Origin: Pseudomonas brassicacearum subsp. brassicacearum
Lineage (GTDB): Bacteria > Pseudomonadota > Gammaproteobacteria > Pseudomonadales > Pseudomonadaceae
NCBI RefSeq assembly: GCF_008801605.1
Contig: NZ_VZPJ01000002.1
Coordinates: 248,001-312,000 of the forward strand
Length of the DNA stretch: 64,000 bases
Reading direction: 5' to 3'
Shown: positions 8,803 to 17,629 of the stretch, one piece after another
Numbering within the stretch: position 1 is the stretch's first letter
Layout: each line of letters starts with the position of its first letter
The notes under the pieces: generated by a model
What the model saw: the letters and a program-made list of their open reading frames with translations, nothing else
What the model was told of the DNA's origin: nothing
Databases searched by the model: none
Translations under genes and position numbers: made by a program

Positions 8803-11676
8803 ATGACCCTCAATTCCGATCCGGCGGGCCCCTGTGTGGAGCCGCGGGTCATCTGCAAGCAGTACGCCATGGAGATGGCGGTCGAGCGCACACGTCTGCT
8901 GTATCAAGGCTCGCTGCTGCCTACGTTGTTCATGTTGCTCAATGGTCTGGTCTGCGCCGCCCTGTTATGGGAGCCGCGGCGCTATTTCCTGGTCAGCGTC
9001 TGGCTCGTCTGGTTGTTGTCGCTGGTGGCCTTGCGGGTGATCCAGGTGGCGGCCTTCGATTCGGCGATGCCGAGCCGCCAGGCACACCCGATCTGGTTGC
9101 GTATGTTTTTGCTCGGCTCGGCGATGACCGGCCTGACGCTGGCTGGGGCCGGTATCGCGCTGGTCCCGGCTGACAGTTTCCAGCAACAGGCCTGGGTATT
9201 CGGCCTGATTGGCGCGGCGGCCCTGTCGGCCAGCGTGGCCTACGCGGTGAGCCTTCCCGCATTCCTGTCCTTTACCTTGCCGTGCCTGTTACCGGCCATC
9301 GGCTACCTCTTCTGGGGCGGCGACGAGCAGCAACGCGGGTGGGGCTGGCTTGGGCTGATCGTGCTGGTCTCGCTGAGCGTGGTCGCCTGGCAAGTCAACC
9401 GCTTGATCCAAAGCGGCCTGTTGCGACGCTTCCAGAACCAGGCACTGATCGAGCATCTGCAGCAAGCACAAACCCGCGGCGCCCAGCTCAACGACGCGCT
9501 GGCCCGGGAGGTCGAACAACGCCGTTCTGCGGAGGAAAAACTACGGGCGGCCCAGGTTGGCCTGGAAGCGCGGGTAGCGCAGCGCAGTCTTGAACTGGAG
9601 GTCGCCAGCCAGGCGTTGAGCAAGAGTGAGGCGCGTCTGGCCCTGGCGCTCAAAGCCAGCGAGCTGGGGTTGTGGGACTGGAATCTACAGACTGACGAAG
9701 TCCATCACACTCAGCTCAAGGAACTCTTCGGCCTGGAACCCGAATACATCACGGCGATGCTCACTCATCTCACCCCGCGTCTGCATCCGCAGGACCTGCC
9801 GGCGCTCAAGCGGGCCTTGGTCGAACACCTCAAGGGCCGCAGCGAGGATTACCAGATCGAATACCGTGTGCGCCACGGCGATGGCCACTGGGTCTGGATC
9901 GAAGACCGCGGCCGGGCCGTGGAGCGCAGCGTGAGCGGACGGGTGCTGCGTATGGTCGGCACCCGGCGAGACATCAGCGCCAGCAAGGAACTCGAGCAGC
10001 AACGGCAACTGGCGGCCACGGTGTTCGAAGCCGCCAGCGAAGGTATCGTGATTTTCGACCCCCACTACGTGCTACTCGCTGCCAATCAGGCGTTCACGCG
10101 GGTCACCGGTTTCAATATCGATGAGATGCTCGGGCGCAATGTGGTGGACCTACCGTGCAGTCGCGATGCACGCCGGCATTACCCCATCATTCGCCAAGCG
10201 CTCAAGCAACACGGCACCTGGCAGGGTGAGTTGGTGGAGGCGCGGGCCAACGGCGAGTTGTATCCGCAATGGCTGCAACTGAACGTCGTGCGCAATGCTC
10301 GGGGAAATGTCAGCCATATCGTGGGCTTCTTCGCCGATCTTTCGGCGCGACGCGAATCCGAAGAGCGGATGCGCTACCTGACCCATTACGACGAATTGAC
10401 CGGGCTGGCCAATCGCTCGCTGTTTCGCGAACGCCTGCACGAAGCTCATCAGCGTGTGCGCCAAGGCGGACGGCGCAGCCTGGCGTTGCTGCATATCAAC
10501 CTGGACCGTTTCAAGTTGCTCAACGACAGCCTCGGCCATGACATCGCCGACCAGTTGTTGCAGAAAATGGCACGACGCCTGATCAATGCGCTGCCCGAGG
10601 CGGATACCATCGCCCGGCTATCGGGCGATGAGTTTGCGGTGTTGTTCGATGCCTATGGCAACCTTTCGAGCCTGGCGCGGGTGGCGACTCGGCTGGCCGC
10701 CAAGCTGCGTGTGCCACTGACCATAGAAGGCCATGAACTGGTGCTCAGTGCCTCGATCGGCATCAGCCTGTTGCCCGACAACACGCGGGAAGTTGCCATG
10801 CTGGTCAGCCAGGCGAACATGGCTATGCAACATGCCAAGCATTTGGGGGGCAACAATTTCCAGTTCTACACCGACAGCCTCCAGGCCAGCACGCTGGAGC
10901 GCCTGCAACTGGAGAATCAGTTGCGCAAGGCCTTGGAAGAGCAACAACTGAAGGTTTTTTATCAGCCAAAACTGTGCCTGGCGACCGGTCGCCTGAACGC
11001 TGCCGAGGCGTTGGTGCGTTGGGATCATCCGGCCATGGGTCGTGTTCCACCTGGGGATTTCATTGGCCTGGCCGAAGAGACCGGGTTGATTGGGCCGATT
11101 GGTGAATTCGTATTGCGCCAGGCTTGTTGGCAGGCATGCGAATGGCAGCGCCAGGGGCTCGCGCCGATCAGGGTGTCCGTCAATCTGTCGGTGCATCAAT
11201 TGCGCCAGGGCAAGCTGGTCAGCCTGGTGCGGCAGGTGTTGGAGGAAACCGGCCTGGCGCCCCAGTATCTGGAGCTGGAGTTGACCGAGAGCCAGTTGCT
11301 CGACAGCGTCGAACACATCATCGCCACGTTCCAGCAATTGCGTGACCTTGGAGTCAAGCTGGCGATCGACGATTTCGGCACCGGCTACTCATCCCTGAGT
11401 TACCTCAAACGCATCCCGGTGGATTACGTGAAGATCGACCAGGCGTTCATTCGCGGGTTGGGTGAGGGCAGCGTGGATGCGGCAATTACCCGGGCAATCA
11501 TTGCAATGGCCCATGGGTTGTCGCTCAAGGTCGTGGCCGAAGGCGTTGAGCGGCAGGAGCAGCTCGAATTCCTCAGGAATGAACGTTGCGATGAGGTTCA
11601 AGGGTATCTGATCAGCCGGCCGGTGGAGGCTGAGGGGCTGGCGGGGTTGTTGCGGGCGCAACACCTGGTTGAATGA
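8803..11676 (+). CDS. Membrane PAS-PAS-GGDEF-EAL cyclic-di-GMP signalling protein
   Basis: This 957-residue protein has an N-terminal sensor region with about six membrane helices (residues 40-210), a coiled-coil linker (215-275), two PAS/PAC modules (about 285-400 and 405-515), a GGDEF domain and an EAL domain. The diguanylate cyclase motif reads SGDEF (about residue 608), which is often still active. The upstream inhibitory site lacks its Arg (PEAD where RxxD is expected), so product inhibition at that site is unlikely. The EAL domain keeps its metal and catalytic residues: AEALVRW near 733, ELTES, DDFGTGYSS, KIDQAF and AEGVE. It is therefore probably a working phosphodiesterase. ATG 8803 was preferred to GTG 8797; neither has a strong ribosome site. 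Confidence 0.92.
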   Translation: MTLNSDPAGPCVEPRVICKQYAMEMAVERTRLLYQGSLLPTLFMLLNGLVCAALLWEPRRYFLVSVWLVWLLSLVALRVIQVAAFDSAMPSRQAHPIWLRMFLLGSAMTGLTLAGAGIALVPADSFQQQAWVFGLIGAAALSASVAYAVSLPAFLSFTLPCLLPAIGYLFWGGDEQQRGWGWLGLIVLVSLSVVAWQVNRLIQSGLLRRFQNQALIEHLQQAQTRGAQLNDALAREVEQRRSAEEKLRAAQVGLEARVAQRSLELEVASQALSKSEARLALALKASELGLWDWNLQTDEVHHTQLKELFGLEPEYITAMLTHLTPRLHPQDLPALKRALVEHLKGRSEDYQIEYRVRHGDGHWVWIEDRGRAVERSVSGRVLRMVGTRRDISASKELEQQRQLAATVFEAASEGIVIFDPHYVLLAANQAFTRVTGFNIDEMLGRNVVDLPCSRDARRHYPIIRQALKQHGTWQGELVEARANGELYPQWLQLNVVRNARGNVSHIVGFFADLSARRESEERMRYLTHYDELTGLANRSLFRERLHEAHQRVRQGGRRSLALLHINLDRFKLLNDSLGHDIADQLLQKMARRLINALPEADTIARLSGDEFAVLFDAYGNLSSLARVATRLAAKLRVPLTIEGHELVLSASIGISLLPDNTREVAMLVSQANMAMQHAKHLGGNNFQFYTDSLQASTLERLQLENQLRKALEEQQLKVFYQPKLCLATGRLNAAEALVRWDHPAMGRVPPGDFIGLAEETGLIGPIGEFVLRQACWQACEWQRQGLAPIRVSVNLSVHQLRQGKLVSLVRQVLEETGLAPQYLELELTESQLLDSVEHIIATFQQLRDLGVKLAIDDFGTGYSSLSYLKRIPVDYVKIDQAFIRGLGEGSVDAAITRAIIAMAHGLSLKVVAEGVERQEQLEFLRNERCDEVQGYLISRPVEAEGLAGLLRAQHLVE

Positions 11677-11999
11677 GCCTGGGCCACGACGATAACTTCC
11701 CCTCAGGCAACGAATTCGTCTCACGGGAAGTCATGGGAGCAAGTTATTGGGTGATTGGCTAATGACCAATAGACGATTTCCCCCGGGTTGGAAGCTCAGG
11801 ACTGGCCTGGATATCAGCGGATCGGCAGCGTTGAAGGTTTGCGCTACGGCACAAGCTGCTACATCGGCGGATCCTCGGCCAAAACAAAGGGGCAGCGAGG
11901 CAATCCAGTTACGTTTTGGACGGGCAAAAAGCCAATTCTTGTAGTATAACTACAAGCTTGCTACATCCCGGCATCTGCCCATAACAAGAGTCCAGCCCC
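11677..11999. other. Intergenic stretch before the RpiR-type gene
   Basis: These 323 bases separate the GGDEF-EAL gene from the RpiR regulator. Apart from the palindrome at 11938-11956, I find no RNA gene, repeat or convincing coding frame. The short open frame 11747-11944 has no recognisable product. In P. aeruginosa, as I recall, a zwf-like gene and a U32 peptidase gene lie between the corresponding genes. Neither is present here. Confidence 0.6.
11938..11956. promoter_or_regulatory. Perfect palindrome, probable operator of the RpiR-type regulator
   Basis: CTTGTAGT-ATA-ACTACAAG has perfect 8-base arms around a 3-base centre and ends 43 bases before the start codon. A TATAAC hexamer that could serve as a -10 element lies inside it (11945-11950). 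RpiR/HexR-type regulators bind palindromes with TTGT...ACAA or TGTAAT-like arms, so autoregulation is a reasonable inference. Confidence 0.65.
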
Positions 12000-12866
12000 T
12001 TGAACCTGTTGCAACACATCGCCCAGTCACGCCACTTGCTACGCAAGTCGGAGCTGAAAGTCGCCGATCACGTACTGCTTGATCCTGCGGCCGTGATGCA
12101 TAGCTCCATGGCCGATCTTGCCCACAGCGTCGGCATCAGCGAACCGACCATCGTGCGTTTCTGCCGGGCCATCGGTTGCTCGGGTTTCCAGGACCTGAAA
12201 CTCAAACTGGCGCAAAGCCTGGCCGCCGGCGCGAGCTTCGGTCAGTTTGCGATCCATGAAGACGATTCCGTTGCTGACTACAGCCTGAAAATCTTCGACA
12301 CGACCCTGCATACGCTGATGGAGGTTCGCGAGAAGCTCGACCCGGTGGCGTTGCAAAAAGCCGTCACGGCCATGTCCCAGGCCCAGCGTGTCGAGTTTTA
12401 TGGCTTCGGCGCCTCCGGCGCGGTGGCAGCCGATGCCCAGCACAAGTTCTTCCGGTTGCTGCTGACGGCAGCGGCCTATTCCGACCCGCACATGCAGGCC
12501 ATGTCAGCGGTGACCTTGAAACCTACCGATGTGGCGATCTGCATTTCCCAGTCCGGGCGTTCCAAGGACTTGCTGATCACCGCGAACCTGGTGCGCGAAA
12601 GCGGTGCCTCGCTGATTACCTTGTGCCCGAGCCAGACGCCATTGGCGGAACTGTCCACGGTAAACCTGGCCATCGACGTGCATGAAGACACCGAGATCTA
12701 CACGCCGCTGACCTCGCGCATCGCCCACCTGGTGGTGATCGACGTGCTGGCAATGGGGGTCGCCATGGCCCGTGGTCCAAGCCTGGTCAACCACCTCAAG
12801 AGCGTGAAGCGCAGCCTTCGCAGCTTGCGGCTGTCGCCCAAGTCGGTGAAGGCGCTGGACGACTGA
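12000..12866 (+). CDS. RpiR/MurR family transcriptional regulator (HTH + SIS)
   Basis: This 288-residue regulator has an N-terminal RpiR-type helix-turn-helix (about residues 1-77), with ADLAHSVGISEPTIVRFCRA as the recognition segment. The C-terminal SIS sugar-phosphate-binding domain (about 120-260) shows VEFYGFGASGAVAADAQHKF and ICISQSGRSKDLL. Such proteins sense phosphosugars of central carbon metabolism. The sequence is HexR-like but stands next to pycR/pycA, as the second RpiR regulator of Pseudomonas does (PA5438 position), so I do not call it hexR. The start is an unusual TTG at 12000 (MNLLQHIAQSRHLL). The palindrome at 11938 suggests self-control, and control of the carboxylase genes is possible. 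Confidence 0.88.
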   Translation: MNLLQHIAQSRHLLRKSELKVADHVLLDPAAVMHSSMADLAHSVGISEPTIVRFCRAIGCSGFQDLKLKLAQSLAAGASFGQFAIHEDDSVADYSLKIFDTTLHTLMEVREKLDPVALQKAVTAMSQAQRVEFYGFGASGAVAADAQHKFFRLLLTAAAYSDPHMQAMSAVTLKPTDVAICISQSGRSKDLLITANLVRESGASLITLCPSQTPLAELSTVNLAIDVHEDTEIYTPLTSRIAHLVVIDVLAMGVAMARGPSLVNHLKSVKRSLRSLRLSPKSVKALDD

Positions 12867-12896
12867 GTCCCAATCCCAGAGGTCGAGGGGGGCTTT

Positions 12897-12925
12897 TGTG
12901 CAAGGGAGCTTGCTCCCTCACCACA
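12897..12925. repeat. Single REP-like palindrome
   Basis: TGTGCAAGGGAGCTTGCTCC followed by CTCACCACA is a palindromic variant of the REP unit, 30 bases after the RpiR-type gene. It may double as the transcription end of that gene. Confidence 0.65.
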
Positions 12926-13028
12926 GGTGGCGTCTGCCCAAATTCATCGTCTTGTAATCTTCGCGCCGCCAAACCGTCATCCCGCTCCGTCATCGTAAAG
13001 CTCCCGTATACGTCTTGGGAGTCTCGAC

Positions 13029-13238
13029 ATGACCCAGTCCTACGAAGAACGCAGCGCCGTCAAAACCCGTCGTCAGCAGGAAGACCAGCGCCGCATGGCG
13101 TTTCGTCGTGCCATCGAAGACCGCTATGAACAGCGCCAGCTCCTGGCCGAAATCAGCGAATTTCCTGACGCGGCAGAGTTCAGTTACTGGCAGGCAGCGC
13201 CGGCGACTTCCCGTCGAAACGCTCAACCAGGCCAATGA
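13029..13238 (+). CDS. Small basic/acidic helical protein (PA3496-like family)
   Basis: A 69-codon frame encodes a highly charged, helical, soluble peptide (start MTQSYEERSAVKTRRQQEDQ, then RRMAFRRAIEDRYEQRQLL and an EISEFPD segment). Small Pseudomonas proteins with the same KTRRQQED...MAFRRAIE pattern are known, and I believe it belongs to that PA3496-like group. No activity is established by sequence. The last 59 bases overlap the 3' end of pycR on the other strand, so the C-terminal residues (after about 52) may be unconstrained. Coding bias in the first 50 codons looks real. Confidence 0.6.
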   Translation: MTQSYEERSAVKTRRQQEDQRRMAFRRAIEDRYEQRQLLAEISEFPDAAEFSYWQAAPATSRRNAQPGQ

Positions 13239-14142
13239 TCTGAGCGCGCTCACCGCGAACGAATGCCAGGAAGGCATGAGCCACCGGTGACAGGCGTTTG
13301 GCCCGGGCCTGAACCAGGCACCAGCTGCGGTACAGCGGTAACTCCTCCACCGGCAGCTCGATGAGTGCGCCGGACGACAATTCCCGGCTCACGGCGTGGC
13401 GCGTCAACAGTGCCACGCCCAGCCCGGCCACCACGCACTCGCGCTGGGCCTCCGCCGACGCCACCTCCAGCGTCTGGGTGAAATGCACCCGTTTCTCCTT
13501 GAAGTACTCCTCGCAGGCCAGTCGCGTGCCGGACCCCGGTTCGCGCAACAGTAGCGTATAGGGCTCCAGGTCCTGCAAGCGCAGCGGGCCCATGTGGCAC
13601 AACGGATGATCGGGCGGCGCCACGGCGACGATTGGATTGTTGAGAAATGGCAGGAATTCCAGGCCCATGTCCTGGGGAACCATGGACATGATCACCAAGT
13701 CGTCACGGTTGTCCGAGAGCCGGCGGATGACCTGGCCGCGATTGACCACCGTGAGGTTCAGGTTGACCTCCGGATGCTGGCGCTTGAACGCGGCGAACAG
13801 GTGCGGGACGAAGTACTTGGCGCTGGACTCCACCGCCAGCTTCAATTGGCCTTGCAGCGAACCCTGCATGTCCGAGAGCTGCATATCGAGGTTTTCCAGG
13901 CGTCCGAAGATGTCCCGGCTGGCACGTTGCAGGGCTTCGGCGGCTTCGGTCATGTAGAGTTTTTTGCCGACATACTCAAATAACGGTTGGCCAATCAGCT
14001 CTTCCAGGGAACGAATCTGTAGGCTAACGGCCGGTTGTGTGAGAGACATTTCATCAGCGGCACGGCTGTAGGACCTCAGGTCGCACACCTCGTTGAAAAT
14101 CTGCAATTGACGCAATGTCATACGCATCAATGACTTACGCAT
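13180..14142 (-). CDS. pycR: LysR-family regulator of pyruvate carboxylase, PycR
   Basis: This 320-residue LysR-type regulator has an N-terminal winged helix-turn-helix at about residues 8-66 (LRQLQIFNEVCDLRSYSRAA, then SLTQPAVSLQIRSLEELIG). A co-inducer domain follows from about 95 to 300 (QLKLAVESSAKYFVPHLFAAF onward). It is divergent from pycA, the position of PycR in P. aeruginosa, where PycR controls the carboxylase genes and affects lung persistence. The start is ATG 14142; the internal ATG at 14127 (MRMTLRQLQIF) is an alternative that keeps the whole DNA-binding domain. An ATAAG-N6-CTTAT dyad lies in the shared promoter region. Confidence 0.9.
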   Translation of the reverse strand: MRKSLMRMTLRQLQIFNEVCDLRSYSRAADEMSLTQPAVSLQIRSLEELIGQPLFEYVGKKLYMTEAAEALQRASRDIFGRLENLDMQLSDMQGSLQGQLKLAVESSAKYFVPHLFAAFKRQHPEVNLNLTVVNRGQVIRRLSDNRDDLVIMSMVPQDMGLEFLPFLNNPIVAVAPPDHPLCHMGPLRLQDLEPYTLLLREPGSGTRLACEEYFKEKRVHFTQTLEVASAEAQRECVVAGLGVALLTRHAVSRELSSGALIELPVEELPLYRSWCLVQARAKRLSPVAHAFLAFVRGERAQIIGLVERFDGKSPALPASN

Positions 14143-14179
14143 TTTCTAAGCACCCTGGGCCGAGACGAATAGCTCAACT

Positions 14180-14195
14180 ATAAGTCTTTGCTTAT
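14180..14195. promoter_or_regulatory. Putative LysR-type operator between pycR and pycA
   Basis: ATAAG-TCTTTG-CTTAT is a perfect dyad in the divergent intergenic region, 38 bases upstream of pycR and about 135 bases before pycA. Its ATA...TAT core and spacing fit the LysR recognition box. The assignment to PycR is by position only. Confidence 0.5.
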
Positions 14196-14329
14196 GCACG
14201 ACCCAATAAATATTCATTTTTGTTAATCAACAGCCAGGACTAGTGTGGGGCTGCGACCAATTGTTACATCTGGTCACGCGTCGGCCTGGATCCCAGGCCG
14301 TGGTATCACCGGCTCAAGGGAACCTCCAA

Positions 14330-15745
14330 TTGATAACAAAGATCCTGATCGCCAACCGTGGTGAGATTGCCGTCCGCATCGTGCGCGCTTGCGCCGAAAT
14401 GGGCATTCGCTCGGTCGCGGTCTACTCCGACGCGGATCGCCATGCGTTGCATGTCAAACGTGCGGACGAGGCCCACAGCATTGGCGCCGATCCGCTGGCC
14501 GGCTATCTGAACCCGCGCAAACTGGTGAACCTGGCGGTGGAAACCGGCTGTGATGCCTTGCACCCCGGCTACGGTTTTCTCTCGGAAAACGCCGAACTGG
14601 CAGACATCTGCGCTGAACGCGGAATCAAATTCATTGGCCCTTCGGCAGAAGTCATTCGCCGCATGGGCGACAAGACCGAAGCGCGCCGCAGCATGATCAA
14701 GGCCGGTGTGCCGGTCACGCCGGGCACCGAAGGCAACGTATCGGGCATTGAAGAAGCGCTGACCGAAGGTGATCGGATCGGTTACCCGGTGATGCTCAAG
14801 GCCACGTCCGGTGGCGGCGGTCGTGGTATCCGTCGCTGCAACAGCCGCGAAGAACTCGAACAGGCCTTCCCGCGGGTCATTTCCGAAGCCACCAAGGCAT
14901 TCGGTTCGGCGGAAGTGTTCCTGGAAAAATGCATCGTCAATCCCAAGCACATCGAAGCGCAGATCCTGGGCGACAGTTTCGGCAACGTGGTGCACCTGTT
15001 CGAACGTGACTGCTCGATCCAGCGCCGCAACCAGAAGTTGATCGAAATTGCCCCGAGCCCGCAGCTGACCCCCGAGCAGCGTGCCTACATCGGTGATCTG
15101 TCGGTGCGTGCCGCCAAGGCCGTGGGCTACGAAAATGCCGGCACCGTGGAGTTCCTGCTCGCCGAAGGCGAGGTGTACTTCATGGAGATGAACACCCGGG
15201 TGCAGGTGGAACACACCATCACCGAAGAAATCACCGGTATCGACATCGTTCGCGAACAGATCCGCATCGCCTCCGGGCTGCCGCTGTCGGTCAAGCAGGA
15301 AGACATCCAGCACCGTGGTTTTGCGTTGCAGTTCCGCATCAACGCCGAGGACCCGAAAAACAACTTCCTGCCCAGCTTCGGCAAGATCACCCGCTATTAC
15401 GCCCCTGGCGGCCCGGGTGTGCGCACCGACACGGCGATCTACACCGGCTACACCATTCCGCCGTTCTACGATTCGATGTGCCTGAAACTGGTGGTCTGGG
15501 CGTTGACCTGGGAAGAAGCAATGGACCGTGGCCTGCGGGCCCTGGATGACATGCGCCTGCAGGGGGTCAAGACCACCGCCGCGTATTACCAGGAGATTCT
15601 GCGCAATCCGGAATTCCGCAGCGGCCAGTTCAATACCAGCTTCGTTGAAAGCCACCCTGAACTGACCAACTACTCGATCAAGCGCAAACCCGAAGAGCTG
15701 GCCCTGGCCATCGCCGCCGCCATTGCCGCCCACGCAGGCCTGTAA
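14330..15745 (+). CDS. pycA: Pyruvate carboxylase subunit A (biotin carboxylase subunit)
   Basis: This is the biotin carboxylase half of the two-subunit pyruvate carboxylase. With ATP and bicarbonate it carboxylates the biotin carried by the partner subunit. The product is 471 residues. It shows the N-terminal ITKILIANRGEIAVRIVRAC domain, the ATP-grasp glycine loop KATSGGGGRGIRRC (about residue 155), the ERDCSIQRRNQKLIE segment, and the catalytic MEMNTRVQVEHTITEE stretch near 290. The start is TTG 14330, supported by AAGGGA 8-13 bases upstream, by the family length, and by the lack of homology in the longer frame. The partner gene starts 12 bp after its stop codon. Confidence 0.94.
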   Translation: MITKILIANRGEIAVRIVRACAEMGIRSVAVYSDADRHALHVKRADEAHSIGADPLAGYLNPRKLVNLAVETGCDALHPGYGFLSENAELADICAERGIKFIGPSAEVIRRMGDKTEARRSMIKAGVPVTPGTEGNVSGIEEALTEGDRIGYPVMLKATSGGGGRGIRRCNSREELEQAFPRVISEATKAFGSAEVFLEKCIVNPKHIEAQILGDSFGNVVHLFERDCSIQRRNQKLIEIAPSPQLTPEQRAYIGDLSVRAAKAVGYENAGTVEFLLAEGEVYFMEMNTRVQVEHTITEEITGIDIVREQIRIASGLPLSVKQEDIQHRGFALQFRINAEDPKNNFLPSFGKITRYYAPGGPGVRTDTAIYTGYTIPPFYDSMCLKLVVWALTWEEAMDRGLRALDDMRLQGVKTTAAYYQEILRNPEFRSGQFNTSFVESHPELTNYSIKRKPEELALAIAAAIAAHAGL

Positions 15746-15757
15746 GGAAGTATGACC

Positions 15758-17566
15758 ATGTCCAAGAAGATCTTTGTTACCGACACAATCCTGCGCGACG
15801 CCCACCAATCGCTGCTCGCCACCCGCATGCGCACCGAAGACATGCTGCCGATCTGCGACAAGCTCGACAAAGTCGGCTATTGGTCGCTGGAAGTGTGGGG
15901 CGGCGCGACATTCGACGCCTGCGTGCGCTTCCTGAAAGAAGACCCGTGGGAACGCCTGCGCCAACTGCGCGCTGCGCTGCCCAACACCCGTCTGCAAATG
16001 CTCCTGCGCGGCCAGAACCTGCTGGGCTACCGCCATTACAGCGATGACGTGGTCAAGGCGTTCGTGGCCAAGGCTGCGGTCAACGGCATCGACGTGTTCC
16101 GTATTTTCGATGCAATGAACGACGTGCGTAACCTGAAAGTCGCCATCGAAGCGGTGAAGGCCGCCGGCAAGCACGCTCAGGGCACCATCGCCTACACCAC
16201 CAGCCCGGTGCACACCATCGACGCGTTCGTGGCCCAGGCCAAGCAAATGGAAGCCATGGGTTGCGACTCTGTGGCGATCAAGGACATGGCCGGCCTGCTG
16301 ACCCCATACGCCACTGGCGAGCTGGTGAAAGCGCTGAAAGCCGAGCAATCGTTGCCGGTGTTCATCCACTCCCACGACACCGCCGGCCTGGCTGCGATGT
16401 GCCAACTCAAGGCCATCGAAAACGGTGCCGATCACATCGACACCGCGATCTCCAGCTTCGCCTGGGGCACCAGCCATCCGGGCACCGAGTCGATGGTCGC
16501 GGCCCTCAAGGGCAGTGAGTTCGACACCGGCCTGAGCCTGGAACTGCTCCAGGAAATCGGCCTGTACTTCTACGCCGTGCGCAAGAAATACCACCAGTTC
16601 GAAAGCGAGTTCACCGCCGTGGACACCCGCGTCCAGGTCAACCAGGTGCCGGGCGGGATGATCTCCAACCTCGCCAACCAGTTGAAAGAGCAGGGCGCAC
16701 TGAACCGCATGAACGAAGTGTTGGCGGAGATCCCGCGCGTGCGCGAAGACCTCGGCTTCCCGCCGCTGGTGACCCCGACTTCGCAGATCGTCGGTACCCA
16801 GGCGTTCTTCAACGTGTTGGCCGGTGAGCGCTACAAGACCATCACCAACGAAGTGAAGCTCTATCTGCAGGGCGGTTACGGCAAGGCGCCAGGTTCGGTG
16901 AACGAGAAGCTGCGTCGCCAGGCCATCGGCAGCGAAGAGGTGATCGACGTGCGTCCGGCCGATTTGCTCAAGCCGGAAATGACCAAGCTGCGCGGTGAAA
17001 TCGGTGCGCTGGCCAAGTCCGAAGAGGACGTACTGACCTACGCCATGTTCCCGGACATCGGTCGCAAATTCCTCGAAGAACGCGAAGCCGGCACCCTGAC
17101 CCCGGAAGTGCTGCTGCCAATCCCTGAGGCGGGCAGCGTGAGCTCGGCGGGCGGCGAAGGCGTGCCGACCGAGTTCGTCATCGACGTCCACGGCGAAACC
17201 TATCGCGTCGATATCACCGGTGTGGGCGTCAAGGCCGAAGGCAAGCGTCACTTCTACCTGTCCATCGATGGCATGCCGGAAGAGGTCGTGTTCGAACCGC
17301 TCAATGAATTTGTCGGCGGTGGCAGCAGCAAGCGCAAGCAAGCCACTGCACCAGGCCATGTCAGCACCACCATGCCGGGCAACATCGTTGATGTGCTGGT
17401 CAAGGAAGGCGACGTAGTGAAGGCCGGTCAAGCAGTGCTGATTACCGAAGCCATGAAAATGGAAACCGAAGTGCAGGCGGCCATCGCCGGCAAGGTCACC
17501 GCGATTCATGTAGCCAAGGGCGACCGGGTCAACCCGGGCGAGATCCTGATCGAGATCGAAGGCTGA
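15758..17566 (+). CDS. oadA: Pyruvate carboxylase subunit B (OadA-like carboxyltransferase with biotinyl domain)
   Basis: This 602-residue subunit transfers CO2 from carboxybiotin to pyruvate to make oxaloacetate, feeding the TCA cycle and gluconeogenesis. Residues 1-290 form the HMGL-like carboxyltransferase TIM barrel, with DTILRDAHQSLLATRMRTED and the metal-binding IHSHDTAGLAAM segment. A PYC_OADA domain follows. The C-terminal biotinyl domain has EAMKMET, the biotinylated Lys being about residue 567. The ATG at 15758 is preferred to 15752 because AAGGAAG ends 7 bases before it. The name oadA is the common annotation, but the pairing with PycA and the lack of oadB/oadG mean it acts as PycB. 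Confidence 0.94.
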   Translation: MSKKIFVTDTILRDAHQSLLATRMRTEDMLPICDKLDKVGYWSLEVWGGATFDACVRFLKEDPWERLRQLRAALPNTRLQMLLRGQNLLGYRHYSDDVVKAFVAKAAVNGIDVFRIFDAMNDVRNLKVAIEAVKAAGKHAQGTIAYTTSPVHTIDAFVAQAKQMEAMGCDSVAIKDMAGLLTPYATGELVKALKAEQSLPVFIHSHDTAGLAAMCQLKAIENGADHIDTAISSFAWGTSHPGTESMVAALKGSEFDTGLSLELLQEIGLYFYAVRKKYHQFESEFTAVDTRVQVNQVPGGMISNLANQLKEQGALNRMNEVLAEIPRVREDLGFPPLVTPTSQIVGTQAFFNVLAGERYKTITNEVKLYLQGGYGKAPGSVNEKLRRQAIGSEEVIDVRPADLLKPEMTKLRGEIGALAKSEEDVLTYAMFPDIGRKFLEEREAGTLTPEVLLPIPEAGSVSSAGGEGVPTEFVIDVHGETYRVDITGVGVKAEGKRHFYLSIDGMPEEVVFEPLNEFVGGGSSKRKQATAPGHVSTTMPGNIVDVLVKEGDVVKAGQAVLITEAMKMETEVQAAIAGKVTAIHVAKGDRVNPGEILIEIEG

Positions 17567-17597
17567 ATAAACAGCCTCGATACAACGTTTTAACCTC

Positions 17598-17624
17598 GGG
17601 GGGGCATGTGCTCCCCTTTTTTTT
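17598..17624 (+). terminator. Intrinsic terminator of the pycA-oadA operon
   Basis: The stem GGGGGGC / GCTCCCC (with one G-U pair) around the loop ATGT is followed directly by eight T residues. It lies about 32 bases after the oadA stop and just before the convergent autotransporter stop. Confidence 0.92.
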
Positions 17625-17629
17625 GCCCG

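Noticed and set aside
11747..11944. A 65-codon frame between the GGDEF-EAL and RpiR genes
   Set aside because: No recognisable product, no clear ribosome site, and it ends inside the operator palindrome.
12000..12866. Naming the RpiR regulator hexR
   Set aside because: It is HexR-like, but HexR sits with the edd/zwf glucose genes. The position beside pycR fits the second RpiR regulator of Pseudomonas.
14306..17509. A 1067-codon open frame antisense to the pyruvate carboxylase genes
   Set aside because: It covers both pycA and oadA exactly opposite their codons. The composition (many His, Gln, Val, Gly) is typical of the mirror frame of GC-rich genes, and there is no known domain.
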